A stretch of 64,000 bases of DNA from CF-167 sp963695195. Its GTDB lineage: Bacteria > Chloroflexota > Limnocylindria > QHBO01. This document shows, piece by piece, positions 46,604-55,297 of this stretch (position 1 is the stretch's first letter; every line of letters starts with the position of its first letter). Made by a program: the position numbers and the translations under genes. The notes beneath the pieces are model-generated. The model did not search any database and was not told where the DNA came from. It was given only the letters and a program-made list of their open reading frames with translations. The DNA lies in assembly GCA_963695195.1 (NCBI GenBank), contig CAVOGE010000007.1, forward strand, positions 620,001-684,000, written 5' to 3'.

Positions 46604-49246
46604 ATGCGCACTGAACGGTTCACCACCCGCGCGCAGGAGGCGATCGCCGCCGCACAGCAGCTTGCCGAGGGCGAGGGCCATGCTGAGCTGACCGCCGCGC
46701 ACCTGCTCCTCTCACTCGTCGACCAACCGGACGGGGTGGTGCCCGCGGTCCTCGAGCGGATGGGCACGGATCCCGGCGCCATCGCGGCAGCGGCGCGCGC
46801 GCACCTCGCCACCCTCCCCACGGTGAGCGGCGGCGCCCAGCTCACCCTCGGGGCCGACGCACGACGCGTCCTCAGCGACGCCCATCCCATCGCGCAGCGG
46901 ATGCGCGACGAGTACGTCTCGACAGAGCACCTGCTGCTCGCCATCATCGAGGATGCCACCGGCAATGCGGCGCAGAAGATCCTCCGCACGCAGGGCGTGG
47001 AGGACGCATCGGTCCTGGAGGCTCTCACCAGCATTCGAGGCAACCAGCGCGTGACCAGCGAGAACCCCGAGGCGACCTACGAGGCACTGGAGAAGTACGG
47101 CCGCGACCTGACCGATGCCGCCCGCCGCGGGCTGCTCGATCCGGTGATCGGCCGTGACGAGGAGATCCGTCGCGTCATCCAGGTGCTCTCCCGCCGGACC
47201 AAGAACAACCCCGTGCTGATCGGCGAGCCCGGGGTCGGCAAGACTGCGATCGCCGAGGGGCTGGCCCAGCGGATCGTCCGCGGCGACGTCCCCGAGGGAC
47301 TCAAGGACAAGCGGGTCGTGGCGCTCGACCTGGGCGCCATGGTGGCCGGCGCCAAGTACCGCGGTGAGTTCGAGGAGCGACTCAAGGCGGTCCTCAAGGA
47401 GATCACCGCGGCCGAGGGGCAGATCATCGTGTTCATCGACGAGCTGCACACCGTGGTCGGTGCCGGAGCGGCCGAGGGTGCCATGGACGCGGCCAACCTG
47501 CTCAAGCCGATGCTCGCCCGCGGCGAGCTCCACGCCATCGGTGCCACCACCCTCGACGAGTACCGCAAGAACATCGAGAAGGACGCCGCGCTGGAGCGCC
47601 GCTTCCAGCCGATCGTGGTGGACCAGCCGAGCGTCGAAGACACCATCAGCATCCTGCGCGGCCTGCGCGAGCGCTACGAGGTGCACCACGGCGTCCGGAT
47701 CACCGACTCGGCGCTGGTGGCCGCAGCGGTGCTTTCCAACCGATACATATCGGAACGCTTCCTACCCGACAAGGCGATCGACCTGGTCGACGAGTCGGCC
47801 TCGCGACTGCGGATGGAGATGGACTCCATGCCGGCCGAGCTCGACGAGGTCGAGCGACGCCGCATGCAGCTCGAGATCGAACGCGAGGCGCTGCGCAAGG
47901 AGAAGGACGAAGCCTCGCAGACCCGGCTCAAGGCGCTCGAGAAGGAGCTCGCCGACCTGCGCGAGCGAGGCGACGCCATGCAGGCCGCCTGGCAGCGCGA
48001 GAAGGAGGTGGTGGCCGGCATCCGCGAGACGCGCGAGCAGCTCGAGAAGCTGACCCCAGAGATCGAAGCGGCCGAGCGCGCCGCCGACTACGCCCGCGCG
48101 GCGGAGCTGAAGTACGGCCGCGCCAACGAGCTGCAGCAGCAGCTTGCAGAACAGGAGCAGCGGCTGCGCGAGCTCAAGGCGAGCGGTTCACTTTTGCTGA
48201 AGGAGGAGGTCGACGCCGACGACATCGCCGAGGTGGTGAGCCGCTGGACGGGCATCCCGGTGACCCGGCTGATGGAGGGCGAGACCGACAAGCTGCTGCA
48301 CATGGAGGAGCGCCTCCACGAGCGGCTCATCGGCCAGGACGAGGCCGTGATCGCCATCTCCGACGCCATCCGGCGGGCGCGCGCCGGGCTCAAAGATCCC
48401 AGGCGGCCGATCGGCTCATTCATCTTCCTGGGCCCAACCGGCGTCGGCAAGACCGAGCTGGCCCGATCCCTGGCCGCGTTCCTGTTCGACGACGAGTCGG
48501 CCCTGGTGCGCATCGACATGAGCGAGTACATGGAGAAGTTCGCCGTCTCGCGACTGGTCGGCGCTCCGCCGGGATACGTCGGCTACGAGGAAGGGGGCCA
48601 GCTGACCGAGGCGGTGCGCCGGCGCCCGTACCAGGTCGTCCTCTTCGACGAGATCGAGAAGGCCCATCCGGACGTCTTCAACATCCTCCTCCAGCTGCTC
48701 GACGACGGGCGCCTGACCGATTCCCAGGGGCGCACCGTGGACTTCCGCAACACCGTCGTGATCATGACCAGCAACATCGGATCGGCATCGCTGATCGAGG
48801 CCGGGGAGGCGGGATCCGACGCCTTCGCCGCGGCCGCCGAACGAGTACGCGGCTCGCTCCGCGACCACTTCCGCCCCGAGTTCCTGAACCGGATCGACGA
48901 GATCATCGTCTTCCAGCCGCTGACCGATGCCCAGCTCGGCGAGATCGTCGCGCTGCTGCTTGCAGGCGTGCAGGCACGCCTCGCCGAATCCAGCATCTCC
49001 CTTGAGGTGACCGATGCCGCCCGCGCGCTCATCGCGCGCGAGGGCTACGACCCGCAGTACGGCGCTCGGCCGCTGCGCCGCGCCATCCAGCGCTTCGTGG
49101 AGAACCCGCTCGCCAAACGGCTGCTCGGCGGGGAGTTCAAGGCCGGCGACACCGTGCGCATTCACGAGCACGATGGCAACCTGACATTCGAGAAGGTGGC
49201 CGCGACGGACCGACCTGCCGTCGCCGCCAACGCGACGGGAGACTGA
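46604..49246 (+). CDS. clpB: ATP-dependent disaggregase ClpB
   Basis: A full-length 880-residue Hsp100: N domain with two Clp repeats (1-145; RFTTRAQEAIAAAQQLA), AAA1 Walker A GEPGVGKTAIAEGLA (~206), the coiled-coil middle domain (~400-525, rich in Glu/Arg/Leu), AAA2 Walker A GPTGVGKTELARSLA (~609), and YDPQYGARPLRRAIQ near the C-terminus. The middle domain distinguishes it from ClpA/C. It rescues aggregates with DnaK/DnaJ. Weak ribosome-binding site at GGACGGCG. Confidence 0.94.
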   Translation: MRTERFTTRAQEAIAAAQQLAEGEGHAELTAAHLLLSLVDQPDGVVPAVLERMGTDPGAIAAAARAHLATLPTVSGGAQLTLGADARRVLSDAHPIAQRMRDEYVSTEHLLLAIIEDATGNAAQKILRTQGVEDASVLEALTSIRGNQRVTSENPEATYEALEKYGRDLTDAARRGLLDPVIGRDEEIRRVIQVLSRRTKNNPVLIGEPGVGKTAIAEGLAQRIVRGDVPEGLKDKRVVALDLGAMVAGAKYRGEFEERLKAVLKEITAAEGQIIVFIDELHTVVGAGAAEGAMDAANLLKPMLARGELHAIGATTLDEYRKNIEKDAALERRFQPIVVDQPSVEDTISILRGLRERYEVHHGVRITDSALVAAAVLSNRYISERFLPDKAIDLVDESASRLRMEMDSMPAELDEVERRRMQLEIEREALRKEKDEASQTRLKALEKELADLRERGDAMQAAWQREKEVVAGIRETREQLEKLTPEIEAAERAADYARAAELKYGRANELQQQLAEQEQRLRELKASGSLLLKEEVDADDIAEVVSRWTGIPVTRLMEGETDKLLHMEERLHERLIGQDEAVIAISDAIRRARAGLKDPRRPIGSFIFLGPTGVGKTELARSLAAFLFDDESALVRIDMSEYMEKFAVSRLVGAPPGYVGYEEGGQLTEAVRRRPYQVVLFDEIEKAHPDVFNILLQLLDDGRLTDSQGRTVDFRNTVVIMTSNIGSASLIEAGEAGSDAFAAAAERVRGSLRDHFRPEFLNRIDEIIVFQPLTDAQLGEIVALLLAGVQARLAESSISLEVTDAARALIAREGYDPQYGARPLRRAIQRFVENPLAKRLLGGEFKAGDTVRIHEHDGNLTFEKVAATDRPAVAANATGD

Positions 49247-49249
49247 TCG

Positions 49250-49666
49250 ATGCAGGAATCAACGGCTGTCCGTGACGCGCTCCTGGACTTCTATACCAAG
49301 CGCACGATCGGCGACGCGGCGAGCTTCGACCAGCTGGTGTCGAGCGAGACGACCGCGTTCATCGGCTCGGCGCCCGGTGAGTGGTTCGTCGACCGCGAAC
49401 GACTGCGCCTCGGCTTCGCCTGGGCCGTCCGCCTCGAAGCCGGCTCCAATCCACAGGGCTGGGCGGAGGGATCGGTCGGCCTGGCTGCTGACGAGCCGAC
49501 TATGACCATCCCCGACGGCACCGTCATCCGCACCCGCCTCACCATGTTCTACCGCCTCGAGGACGGCGCCTGGAAGGTCTTCGGCTACCACTTCTCGGCG
49601 GGCGTCCCCGACGAGGAGGTTCAGGCGCTCCAGGAGCGCTGGCTCGCCGACGGGGGCCGACCCTAG
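49250..49666 (+). CDS. SnoaL-like / NTF2-like protein
   Basis: A 138-residue cone-fold protein: VRDALLDFYTKRTIGDAASF, 'FIGSAPGEWFVDRERLRLGF' and IRTRLTMFYRLEDGAWKVFGYHFSAGVP, typical of SnoaL_3. Members bind small hydrophobic ligands or act as isomerases; here no partner enzyme is evident. Starts 4 bp after clpB, so it is probably in the same heat-shock transcript. Confidence 0.75.
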   Translation: MQESTAVRDALLDFYTKRTIGDAASFDQLVSSETTAFIGSAPGEWFVDRERLRLGFAWAVRLEAGSNPQGWAEGSVGLAADEPTMTIPDGTVIRTRLTMFYRLEDGAWKVFGYHFSAGVPDEEVQALQERWLADGGRP

Positions 49667-49703
49667 GTCAGGCGCGGCGCGCCTCCTGTGCCTCCTGCGG
49701 CAT

Positions 49704-49726
49704 ATATTGACAGCCATCGATATACT
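49704..49726 (+). promoter_or_regulatory. arsR operator overlapping a leaderless promoter
   Basis: ATATTGA-CAGCCA-TCGATAT (49704-49723) is an inverted repeat with 6 of 7 arm positions matching, of the kind bound by ArsR/SmtB repressors. TATACT (49721-49726) overlaps its right arm and ends 6 nt before the GTG of arsR, so a bound repressor would cover the -10. Confidence 0.6.
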
Positions 49727-49732
49727 GGGGGA

Positions 49733-50026
49733 GTGAAGTCCACCGACCCCGATGTCGAACTCCTCCAGGCGATCGCCGATCCCGTGCGCCTGGCCATCGT
49801 CCGGCAACTTGCCGCCGACTCCGATGCCGTCTGCGCCTGCGACTTCACCGAGTGCTGCGACGTCAGCCAGCCAACGGTCAGCCACCATCTGCGGGTGCTG
49901 CGCGAGGCCGGCCTGGTCACCACCCAACGACGCGGAACCTACATCTACTACCGCCTTGCCCCCGACTTCTCGCGCCGCTGGGCGAACGTCGGCGCCAGCC
50001 TGGCCGGTCTGATCCCGCTCTCATGA
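49733..50026 (+). CDS. arsR: ArsR-family metalloregulatory repressor
   Basis: A 97-residue winged-helix repressor: LQAIADPVRLAIVRQLA, recognition helix SQPTVSHHLRVLREAGLV, and wing TTQRRGTYIYYRL. Candidate As(III) ligands cluster before the recognition helix in VCACDFTECCDVS. GTG at 49733 is fixed by the TATACT box 6 nt upstream. Expected to release DNA when arsenite binds, inducing itself and arsM 28 bp downstream. Confidence 0.9.
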   Translation: MKSTDPDVELLQAIADPVRLAIVRQLAADSDAVCACDFTECCDVSQPTVSHHLRVLREAGLVTTQRRGTYIYYRLAPDFSRRWANVGASLAGLIPLS

Positions 50027-50054
50027 GAGCCAAGCGACCCAAGGAGCAACACCC

Positions 50055-50819
50055 ATGACCGAACAGATTCACGAGATGGTGCGCGAGCGTTACGCGCAGT
50101 CAGCGCTGCAGGTGCTGGAGCGCACCGAAGCCTCGTCGTGCTGCGGGGACGGCTGCTGCGCCGAGCCCGGCATCGGGTCGGAGCTCTATTCGGTGCTCGA
50201 GCGTGACGAGCTGCCGAGCGCGGCCGTCATGGCGTCGCTCGGATGCGGCAACCCGACCGCGGTGGCGGAGTTGCGCCCCGGTGAGCGCGTGCTCGACCTG
50301 GGGTCGGGCGGTGGCATCGATGTGCTGCTCTCTGCCCGGCGCGTCGGCCCGACCGGGCGCGCCTTCGGACTGGACATGACCGACGAGATGCTCACCCTCG
50401 CCCGGCGGAACGCCACCGAGGCGGGGGCGACCAACGTGGAGTTCCTGAAGGGCACCATCGAGGCGATCCCGCTGCCGGCGGACAGCATCGACGTCGTGAT
50501 CAGCAACTGCGTCGTCAACCTCGCCGCGGACAAGGCATCGGTCTTCCGGGAGATCGCGCGGGTCCTGCGCCCGGGCGGCCGGATCGGGATCAGCGACATC
50601 GTGGCGGACGACTCCCTGACGCCGGAGCAGCGCGCCGCACGCGGCAGCTACGTCGGCTGCATCGCCGGGGCGCTCTCGTTCAGCGAGTTCGCATCGGGCC
50701 TTCGTGAGGCCGGACTGACCGATGTCACCGTCACCTCGACTCACCTGGTCGGCGACGGCATGCACAGCGCCATCATCAAGGCCACCAAGCCCAAGCGGGC
50801 GTCAACGACTGCGGGCTAG
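50055..50819 (+). CDS. arsM: Arsenite S-adenosylmethionine methyltransferase
   Basis: A 254-residue methyltransferase converting As(III) to methylated, partly volatile species. SAM motif VLDLGSGGGIDVLLSARRVG and the arsenic-site cysteines: SSCCGDGCC, SLGCGNP, ISNCVVNLA and GSYVGCIAGALS. AAGGAG ribosome-binding site. The last residues (KRASTTAG) follow a 27-bp segment that recurs exactly at 51744, where it ends IIKATKPK-stop; the present C-terminus may therefore be secondary. Confidence 0.92.
   Translation: MTEQIHEMVRERYAQSALQVLERTEASSCCGDGCCAEPGIGSELYSVLERDELPSAAVMASLGCGNPTAVAELRPGERVLDLGSGGGIDVLLSARRVGPTGRAFGLDMTDEMLTLARRNATEAGATNVEFLKGTIEAIPLPADSIDVVISNCVVNLAADKASVFREIARVLRPGGRIGISDIVADDSLTPEQRAARGSYVGCIAGALSFSEFASGLREAGLTDVTVTSTHLVGDGMHSAIIKATKPKRASTTAG
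50769..50795 (+). repeat. 27-bp direct repeat, copy 1 (end of arsM)
   Basis: Exact match to 51744-51770. Encodes AIIKATKPK in frame with arsM. Confidence 0.9.
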
Positions 50820-50971
50820 CGAACCGCCGGGGCATGTGCACCGGCTCGGCGGGTGCCACCGCGCGCACCGCGCCTGGCCGTTGCACAATCTCCCCGCGAT
50901 CCCGGTTCGACGCCAAGTGGGCCGCCATGGGAAGGCGGGTCAGCATCGCGCCGGAGAACTGAGGTGTCCCG

Positions 50972-51718
50972 ATGCCCCGCGCTCGCCGCCAACTCGGCGT
51001 CCTCGCCCTGTTCGTGGCGCTGGCTGCATTCCCGCTCGGAGCGCTGGCCAGTCACGACTTCGCAGACGTCTCCGCCGCCAACTCGTTCCACGCCGACATC
51101 AGCGCCCTGACGAACAGCGGTGTGACGTCCGGCTGCGGCGGCGGCAACTTCTGTCCATCGGCCAACGTCACCCGCGAGCAGATGGCGGCCTTCCTCAACC
51201 GACTGGGTGCACTGGCACCGGGCAAGACCCCCGTGGTGAATGCCGCGAAGCTGGGCGGCCTGGCCGCCGGCCAGCTGGCGCGAAAGGACCAAGTGCAGCA
51301 TTTCACCTGTTCAGCCGCTGACCTGCTGCCCACCCTGGGCTCCCTCGACTACGAGGGCGGGTTCGGCTATCGGTATTTGACCTCAGGCGTCGGCAGCCTG
51401 GCGTGCGGGGTGCACGTGCCCGACGGCGCCACCGTCACGAGCCTTGCCGGCTACGTGATCGACACCACCGGGTCGGCGGAGACATCCTGTGGCATGTATC
51501 GGATCCCGTTCGGGAGCGAGCCTGTTGTAATGGCTCTCACCGCGACCAGTGGCGTTGCCAACAGCGCCGGCACCCTATCCCTGATTGATGCGTCGATCAC
51601 CGACCCAGTCGTCGACAACTCCTTGAATGCGTATTCGGCCTGGTGCGCCGGTGACGGTGCGGTCGGCCTCGAATTGGCGACGATCAAGATCGCGGTGACC
51701 TACATCGGAGCCCCGTAG
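50972..51718 (+). CDS. Secreted protein with S-layer homology domain
   Basis: A 248-residue exported protein: signal peptide (RRQLGVLALFVALAAFPLGALA), then one SLH module at ~28-82 (HDFADVSAANSFHADISALT, CPSANVTREQMAAFLNRLG) and a ~150-residue beta-rich domain with several Cys (FTCSAADLL, ETSCGMYRI, SAWCAGDG). SLH modules bind secondary cell-wall polymers. Only one SLH copy is present, where S-layer proteins usually have three. It sits between the two arsM-tail repeats and looks inserted. Confidence 0.72.
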   Translation: MPRARRQLGVLALFVALAAFPLGALASHDFADVSAANSFHADISALTNSGVTSGCGGGNFCPSANVTREQMAAFLNRLGALAPGKTPVVNAAKLGGLAAGQLARKDQVQHFTCSAADLLPTLGSLDYEGGFGYRYLTSGVGSLACGVHVPDGATVTSLAGYVIDTTGSAETSCGMYRIPFGSEPVVMALTATSGVANSAGTLSLIDASITDPVVDNSLNAYSAWCAGDGAVGLELATIKIAVTYIGAP

Positions 51719-51743
51719 GCGCACGGGCAGCGGGAACCGGCCG

Positions 51744-51770
51744 GCCATCATCAAGGCCACCAAGCCCAAG
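51744..51770 (+). repeat. 27-bp direct repeat, copy 2 (orphan arsM tail)
   Basis: Identical to 50769-50795 but followed at once by TGA, as a natural methyltransferase end would be. No arsM reading frame precedes it. Confidence 0.9.
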
Positions 51771-51793
51771 TGAGCCCTGCGGCGGGTCGCGGT

Positions 51794-52210
51794 CTAGCGG
51801 TGGCGGCGTCGGCGACCGGCGGGGGTCGGCTTGTGGCGCTCACGGACGTCGCGGCGCGGGGGCGGGACGAAGCGGCGACGCCGGATCTCGTCGTTGGCGG
51901 CGGCGATCTGCGACGGGAAGCGCATGAAGGCGGCGTACGCCGCGGTGGCCATCCCCGGCACCAGGATCAGCAGGAGCAGGAGCAGGGGGACGTGGATCAC
52001 CACCAGCAGCGGGATGATTCCCCAGCTGATCACCAGCGACCAGAAGACCCACTCGTGCAGCGCCAGGATGGCCGGGTAGCGGCGATATCGCCGCTGCGCC
52101 ATGTTGTACACGACGATGCTGCCGATCACGATCAGCAGCGACCCGACCCACATCAGGGTGAACAGGTCGGGGAAGTTCAGCGGGGTGAACGGATCGAACA
52201 GTTTGGCCAT
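51794..52210 (-). CDS. Membrane protein with basic C-terminal tail
   Basis: A 138-residue protein: two or three hydrophobic helices (LMWVGSLLIVIGSIVVYNMA, WVFWSLVISWGIIPLLVVIH, PLLLLLLILVPGMATAAYAA) and a strongly basic tail (RRRRFVPPPRRDVRERHKP ... GRRRRHR). ATG at 52210 lies 9 nt after a minus-strand TAGACT box (52220-52225). Divergent from purH. Not recognised. Confidence 0.62.
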   Translation of the reverse strand: MAKLFDPFTPLNFPDLFTLMWVGSLLIVIGSIVVYNMAQRRYRRYPAILALHEWVFWSLVISWGIIPLLVVIHVPLLLLLLILVPGMATAAYAAFMRFPSQIAAANDEIRRRRFVPPPRRDVRERHKPTPAGRRRRHR

Positions 52211-52219
52211 CGGTCGCGG

Positions 52220-52225
52220 AGTCTA
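52220..52225 (-). promoter_or_regulatory. -10 box TAGACT (minus strand), leaderless arrangement
   Basis: Ends 9 nt before the ATG at 52210. Confidence 0.4.
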
Positions 52226-52255
52226 GCACCCGCCCGATCGGCCCTTCCCCGCCGC

Positions 52256-52261
52256 TATACT
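52256..52261 (+). promoter_or_regulatory. -10 box TATACT for purH
   Basis: Unlike the leaderless cases, it lies 69 bp before the TTG at 52331. The leader contains a small hairpin, CTGAG-GCGGGGCAA-CTCAG. Confidence 0.5.
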
Positions 52262-52330
52262 CAACGCTGCTGAGGCGGGGCAACTCAGGCGCGCCTCGAA
52301 CCATGCAACCGAACGCAGCCGAGGTCGCCG

Positions 52331-53875
52331 TTGCGCGCAATCCTGTCCGTCTCGGATCGCGAAGGGATCGTCGAGCTGGCCAAGGGCCTCACCGAGGCCG
52401 GGGTCGAGTGCTTCGCGACTGACGGCACGCGCGCGCACCTCGCGGAAGCAGGCATCGCGGTCCGTGCCGTCGCCGAACTGACCGATGCACCCGAGATCCT
52501 GGGCGGCCGCGTCAAGACGCTCCATCCCGCCATCTTTGCCGGCCTGCTTGCCCGCCGTGACCAGGCCGATCACCTCGCGCAGCTCGCCGAGCACGGCATC
52601 GAGCAGATCGACGTCGTGGTCGTGAACCTGTACGCCTTTGGCTCCGCGGTGGCTGATCCCGGCACGACACTCGATCAGGCGCTCGAGAAGATCGACATCG
52701 GCGGGGTCGCCCTGCTCCGCGCCGCCGCCAAGAACTTCCCCGGGGTCGCCGCAGTGTCGGACCCGACCCAGTACGCATCGGTCCTGCGGGATGTGAAGGC
52801 TCATGGAACGGTCAGCCCGGAGACCCGACAGAAGCTTGCCGCCGATGCGTTCGCGCTGACCGCCGCGTACGACGCCCATATCGCCTCGTACCTGTACTCG
52901 CAGACCGGGACCCTCTTCCCCAGCCGGCTGACGATGGTGGTCGAGAAGAAGGCGGACCTGCGCTACGGCGAGAACCCGCACCAGCTCGGCGCCTTCTACG
53001 CCGATCCCGCCCAGCGCAGCACGTCCATCAGCCGCGCCCGTCAGATCGCCGGCAAGGACCTGTCGTTCAACAACCTGCTCGACCTCGACGCCGCGTGGCA
53101 GATCGCCAGCGACTTCAAGACGCCCACCGTGTGCATCGTCAAGCATGGCAATCCGTGCGGACTGGCCAGCGTGGTCGACATCGCCGAGGCGTTCCGGCTG
53201 GCCCTGGAGGGCGACTCAGTATCGGCGTACGGCGGGATCATCGGCGCCAACCGGGTGATCGATGACGCCGCTGCCCGGGCGATCCGCCCCGGCTTCTTCG
53301 AGGCGATCGTTGCGCCCGGCTACACGGCGGAGGCGCTCGAGATCCTGCGCACCAAGAAGGGCTTCGAGATCATCGAGGTGCCGCAGGCCGAGACCGATGG
53401 GCCCGAGCTGGGGATCGGTCATTTCGACTTCAAGCGGATCGGCGGCGGACTGCTGGTGCAGACCTTCGACAACCTCGAAGAGGACCGCAACAAGCTCCAG
53501 GTGGTCACGCAGCGGAGGCCAACCCTCGACGAGCTGACCGACCTGCTGTTCGCCTGGCGTGCCGTGCGGCATGTGAAGAGCAACGCCATCGTGCTGACCA
53601 AGCGTCACGCGCTGGTCGGGATGGGGGCGGGACAGCCGAGCCGGGTGGTGAGCGTCGAGATCGCCCTGCGCAAGGCCGGCGAGCGCGCACCGCTGTCGGT
53701 GATGGCCAGCGACGCGTACTTCCCCTTCCCCGATGGAATCCAGATCGCGGCCCAGGCCGGGGTCACCGCCATCATCCAGCCCGGTGGCAGCATCCGCGAC
53801 GAGATGTCGATCGAAGTGGCCGATCGCCACCACATGGCGATGGTCTTCACGGGGCGCCGACACTTCAGGCACTGA
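52331..53875 (+). CDS. purH: Bifunctional AICAR transformylase / IMP cyclohydrolase
   Basis: Last two steps of purine synthesis, 514 residues, normal length. The N-terminal MGS-like cyclohydrolase domain starts AILSVSDREGIVELAKGL and has GGRVKTLHPAIFAGLLARRD; the transformylase domain contains DLRYGENPHQLGAFY, CIVKHGNPCGLA and DAYFPFPDGIQIAAQAGV. TTG start with GAGG 6 nt upstream. The following VOC gene is 4 bp away. Confidence 0.94.
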   Translation: MRAILSVSDREGIVELAKGLTEAGVECFATDGTRAHLAEAGIAVRAVAELTDAPEILGGRVKTLHPAIFAGLLARRDQADHLAQLAEHGIEQIDVVVVNLYAFGSAVADPGTTLDQALEKIDIGGVALLRAAAKNFPGVAAVSDPTQYASVLRDVKAHGTVSPETRQKLAADAFALTAAYDAHIASYLYSQTGTLFPSRLTMVVEKKADLRYGENPHQLGAFYADPAQRSTSISRARQIAGKDLSFNNLLDLDAAWQIASDFKTPTVCIVKHGNPCGLASVVDIAEAFRLALEGDSVSAYGGIIGANRVIDDAAARAIRPGFFEAIVAPGYTAEALEILRTKKGFEIIEVPQAETDGPELGIGHFDFKRIGGGLLVQTFDNLEEDRNKLQVVTQRRPTLDELTDLLFAWRAVRHVKSNAIVLTKRHALVGMGAGQPSRVVSVEIALRKAGERAPLSVMASDAYFPFPDGIQIAAQAGVTAIIQPGGSIRDEMSIEVADRHHMAMVFTGRRHFRH

Positions 53876-53879
53876 GCGG

Positions 53880-54359
53880 ATGAGCGAGCAGGGCTGGCAG
53901 GAGTTCCTTGCCGCGGGAGGCGTCGACGATTGGGTGGTGCTGCACGGTGGGGCGACGGCGGTGTTCCGCGCCGGGTCGCTGGCCGCGGCGGCCGTGCAGG
54001 GGATGCAGGTGGCGATCTCGGCGAAGCCTGACGCGGTTGACCTTGGCTTCTGGCACGCCGTGCTCGGGTATGCGCCGATGGGCGACGACAGTGGCGTGGA
54101 CCCCTTCGGTCATAGCTCCACGGTCTGGATGCAGGAACTCGACGCGGCCAAACCGCTGCGGCACGCGATGCACATCGACGTGTCGGTCGCGCGGGAGCTC
54201 ATCGAGGCGAGGCTCGCTGCGGCACTCGCCGCGGGCGGGCGTGTGGTCGACGACTCAAGCGCGCCGGCGACCTGGATCCTGGCCGACCGAGCCGGCAACA
54301 AGGTCTGCGTCGCCGCGTGGCCGGACGGCGCCCGGCCGTCTGGCGACGAGTCTGTCTAG
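53880..54359 (+). CDS. VOC-family protein with shortened pterin-dehydratase-like N-terminus
   Basis: A 159-residue protein. The C-terminal VOC module (LGFWHAVLGYAP, STVWMQELDAAKPLRHAMHI, GRVVDDSSAPATWILADRAG) resembles an actinobacterial family in which it follows a pterin carbinolamine dehydratase-like domain. Here that domain is reduced to ~45 residues (FLAAGGVDDWVVLHGGATAV) and lacks the HHPD-type metal motif. So the copy appears internally shortened relative to the family as I remember it. ATG at 53880, coupled to purH. Confidence 0.6.
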   Translation: MSEQGWQEFLAAGGVDDWVVLHGGATAVFRAGSLAAAAVQGMQVAISAKPDAVDLGFWHAVLGYAPMGDDSGVDPFGHSSTVWMQELDAAKPLRHAMHIDVSVARELIEARLAAALAAGGRVVDDSSAPATWILADRAGNKVCVAAWPDGARPSGDESV

Positions 54360-55255
54360 CCCAGATCCTTCGCCCACGAGGTGTAGGTCCGCCGCACCCG
54401 CATCCCCACTCGCTCGTACATCGTCAGCGCACCTGTCCGCGAATCCGTGGAAAGCCCTACATGCCGGCGACCGGTGTCGTGGTAGGCGGCAAAGACCGAT
54501 TGGAGCAGCGCCCTCCCGATCCCCCGATGCCGATGCGTCGCTTTCGTCGCGACCTGCTGCACCCAGCCCTCGTCCTGACCCTCGTAATCGAGGCACATCG
54601 CAGCTCCCACCAGCTCGTCGCCGTCGAACGCCAGCCGGGTCAGGTGCGGCGCGAACGACGCGTGGGCGAGCACGTACGCGGACCACCCCTCGAACGTCGT
54701 TGGCTGGCGCCCGGGCCACTCGTTGAAGGCATCCTCGATCACCTGGTACACAGCGCGAGCATGCTCGGGGCTGTAGGGACGGAGTTCGATCCGTGGCGGG
54801 ATCGTGACCTCAGGCGCGGCATCCTCCAGCTCCATCGCCAGGATCCATGAGGTGTGGTGCACGTGGTAGCCGGCGGCTTCGAACAGCCGATGGGCGGCGG
54901 AGTCCGCGTTCGTGACCACCTGACGCACCTCGGGCATCCCGGCCGCCCGAGCTCGTTCCTCGGTCCAGGCGAGCAGCGCTGCGCCGATCCCGCGCCCTCG
55001 CCATCCTGGATGGACGTCGACATCGGCGCGGCCGTCCGCCAGGGTCGCCCAGCCGACCAGCTGGTCCGGCGCCTCGACCACGATCACGCTCGCCTCGTCG
55101 TTGGCCAGGTCGAAGGACTGCTCGACATCGGTTGGATGGACCTCGGCCAGGCCGTTGTCGGCCAGCTCGCACGCTGCGATGAGCGCAGTGATCGCCGCGG
55201 CGTCGGATCTGGTCGCGGTCCACGTCGTCAGGCCCGGGAGTTCAGGAAGGGTCAC
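54356..55255 (-). CDS. Tandem GNAT acetyltransferase
   Basis: A 299-residue protein with two GNAT domains. Domain 1 (~10-140) has HPGWRGRGIGAALLAWTEER (acetyl-CoA loop) and ADSAAHRLFEAAGYHVHHTS. Domain 2 (~155-299) has ATKATHRHRGIGRALLQSVF and DSRTGALTMYERVGMRVRRT. The architecture recalls mycothiol synthase MshD, but substrate cannot be inferred. GTG at 55255 chosen because it begins directly before the first domain. Its stop shares CTAG with the convergent VOC gene. Confidence 0.82.
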   Translation of the reverse strand: MTLPELPGLTTWTATRSDAAAITALIAACELADNGLAEVHPTDVEQSFDLANDEASVIVVEAPDQLVGWATLADGRADVDVHPGWRGRGIGAALLAWTEERARAAGMPEVRQVVTNADSAAHRLFEAAGYHVHHTSWILAMELEDAAPEVTIPPRIELRPYSPEHARAVYQVIEDAFNEWPGRQPTTFEGWSAYVLAHASFAPHLTRLAFDGDELVGAAMCLDYEGQDEGWVQQVATKATHRHRGIGRALLQSVFAAYHDTGRRHVGLSTDSRTGALTMYERVGMRVRRTYTSWAKDLG

Positions 55256-55297
55256 CGACAGATGGTACGGGCTTGGACCGCCTTGGTCTTCGTCGCG

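Noticed and set aside
49707..49712. TTGACA as the -35 of arsR
   Set aside because: Only 8 bp from TATACT; too close to act as a -35, and better explained as part of the operator arm.
52262..52330. ZTP (pfl) riboswitch or other purine-linked riboswitch before purH
   Set aside because: Leader is only ~60 nt with one small hairpin and lacks the conserved pfl core.
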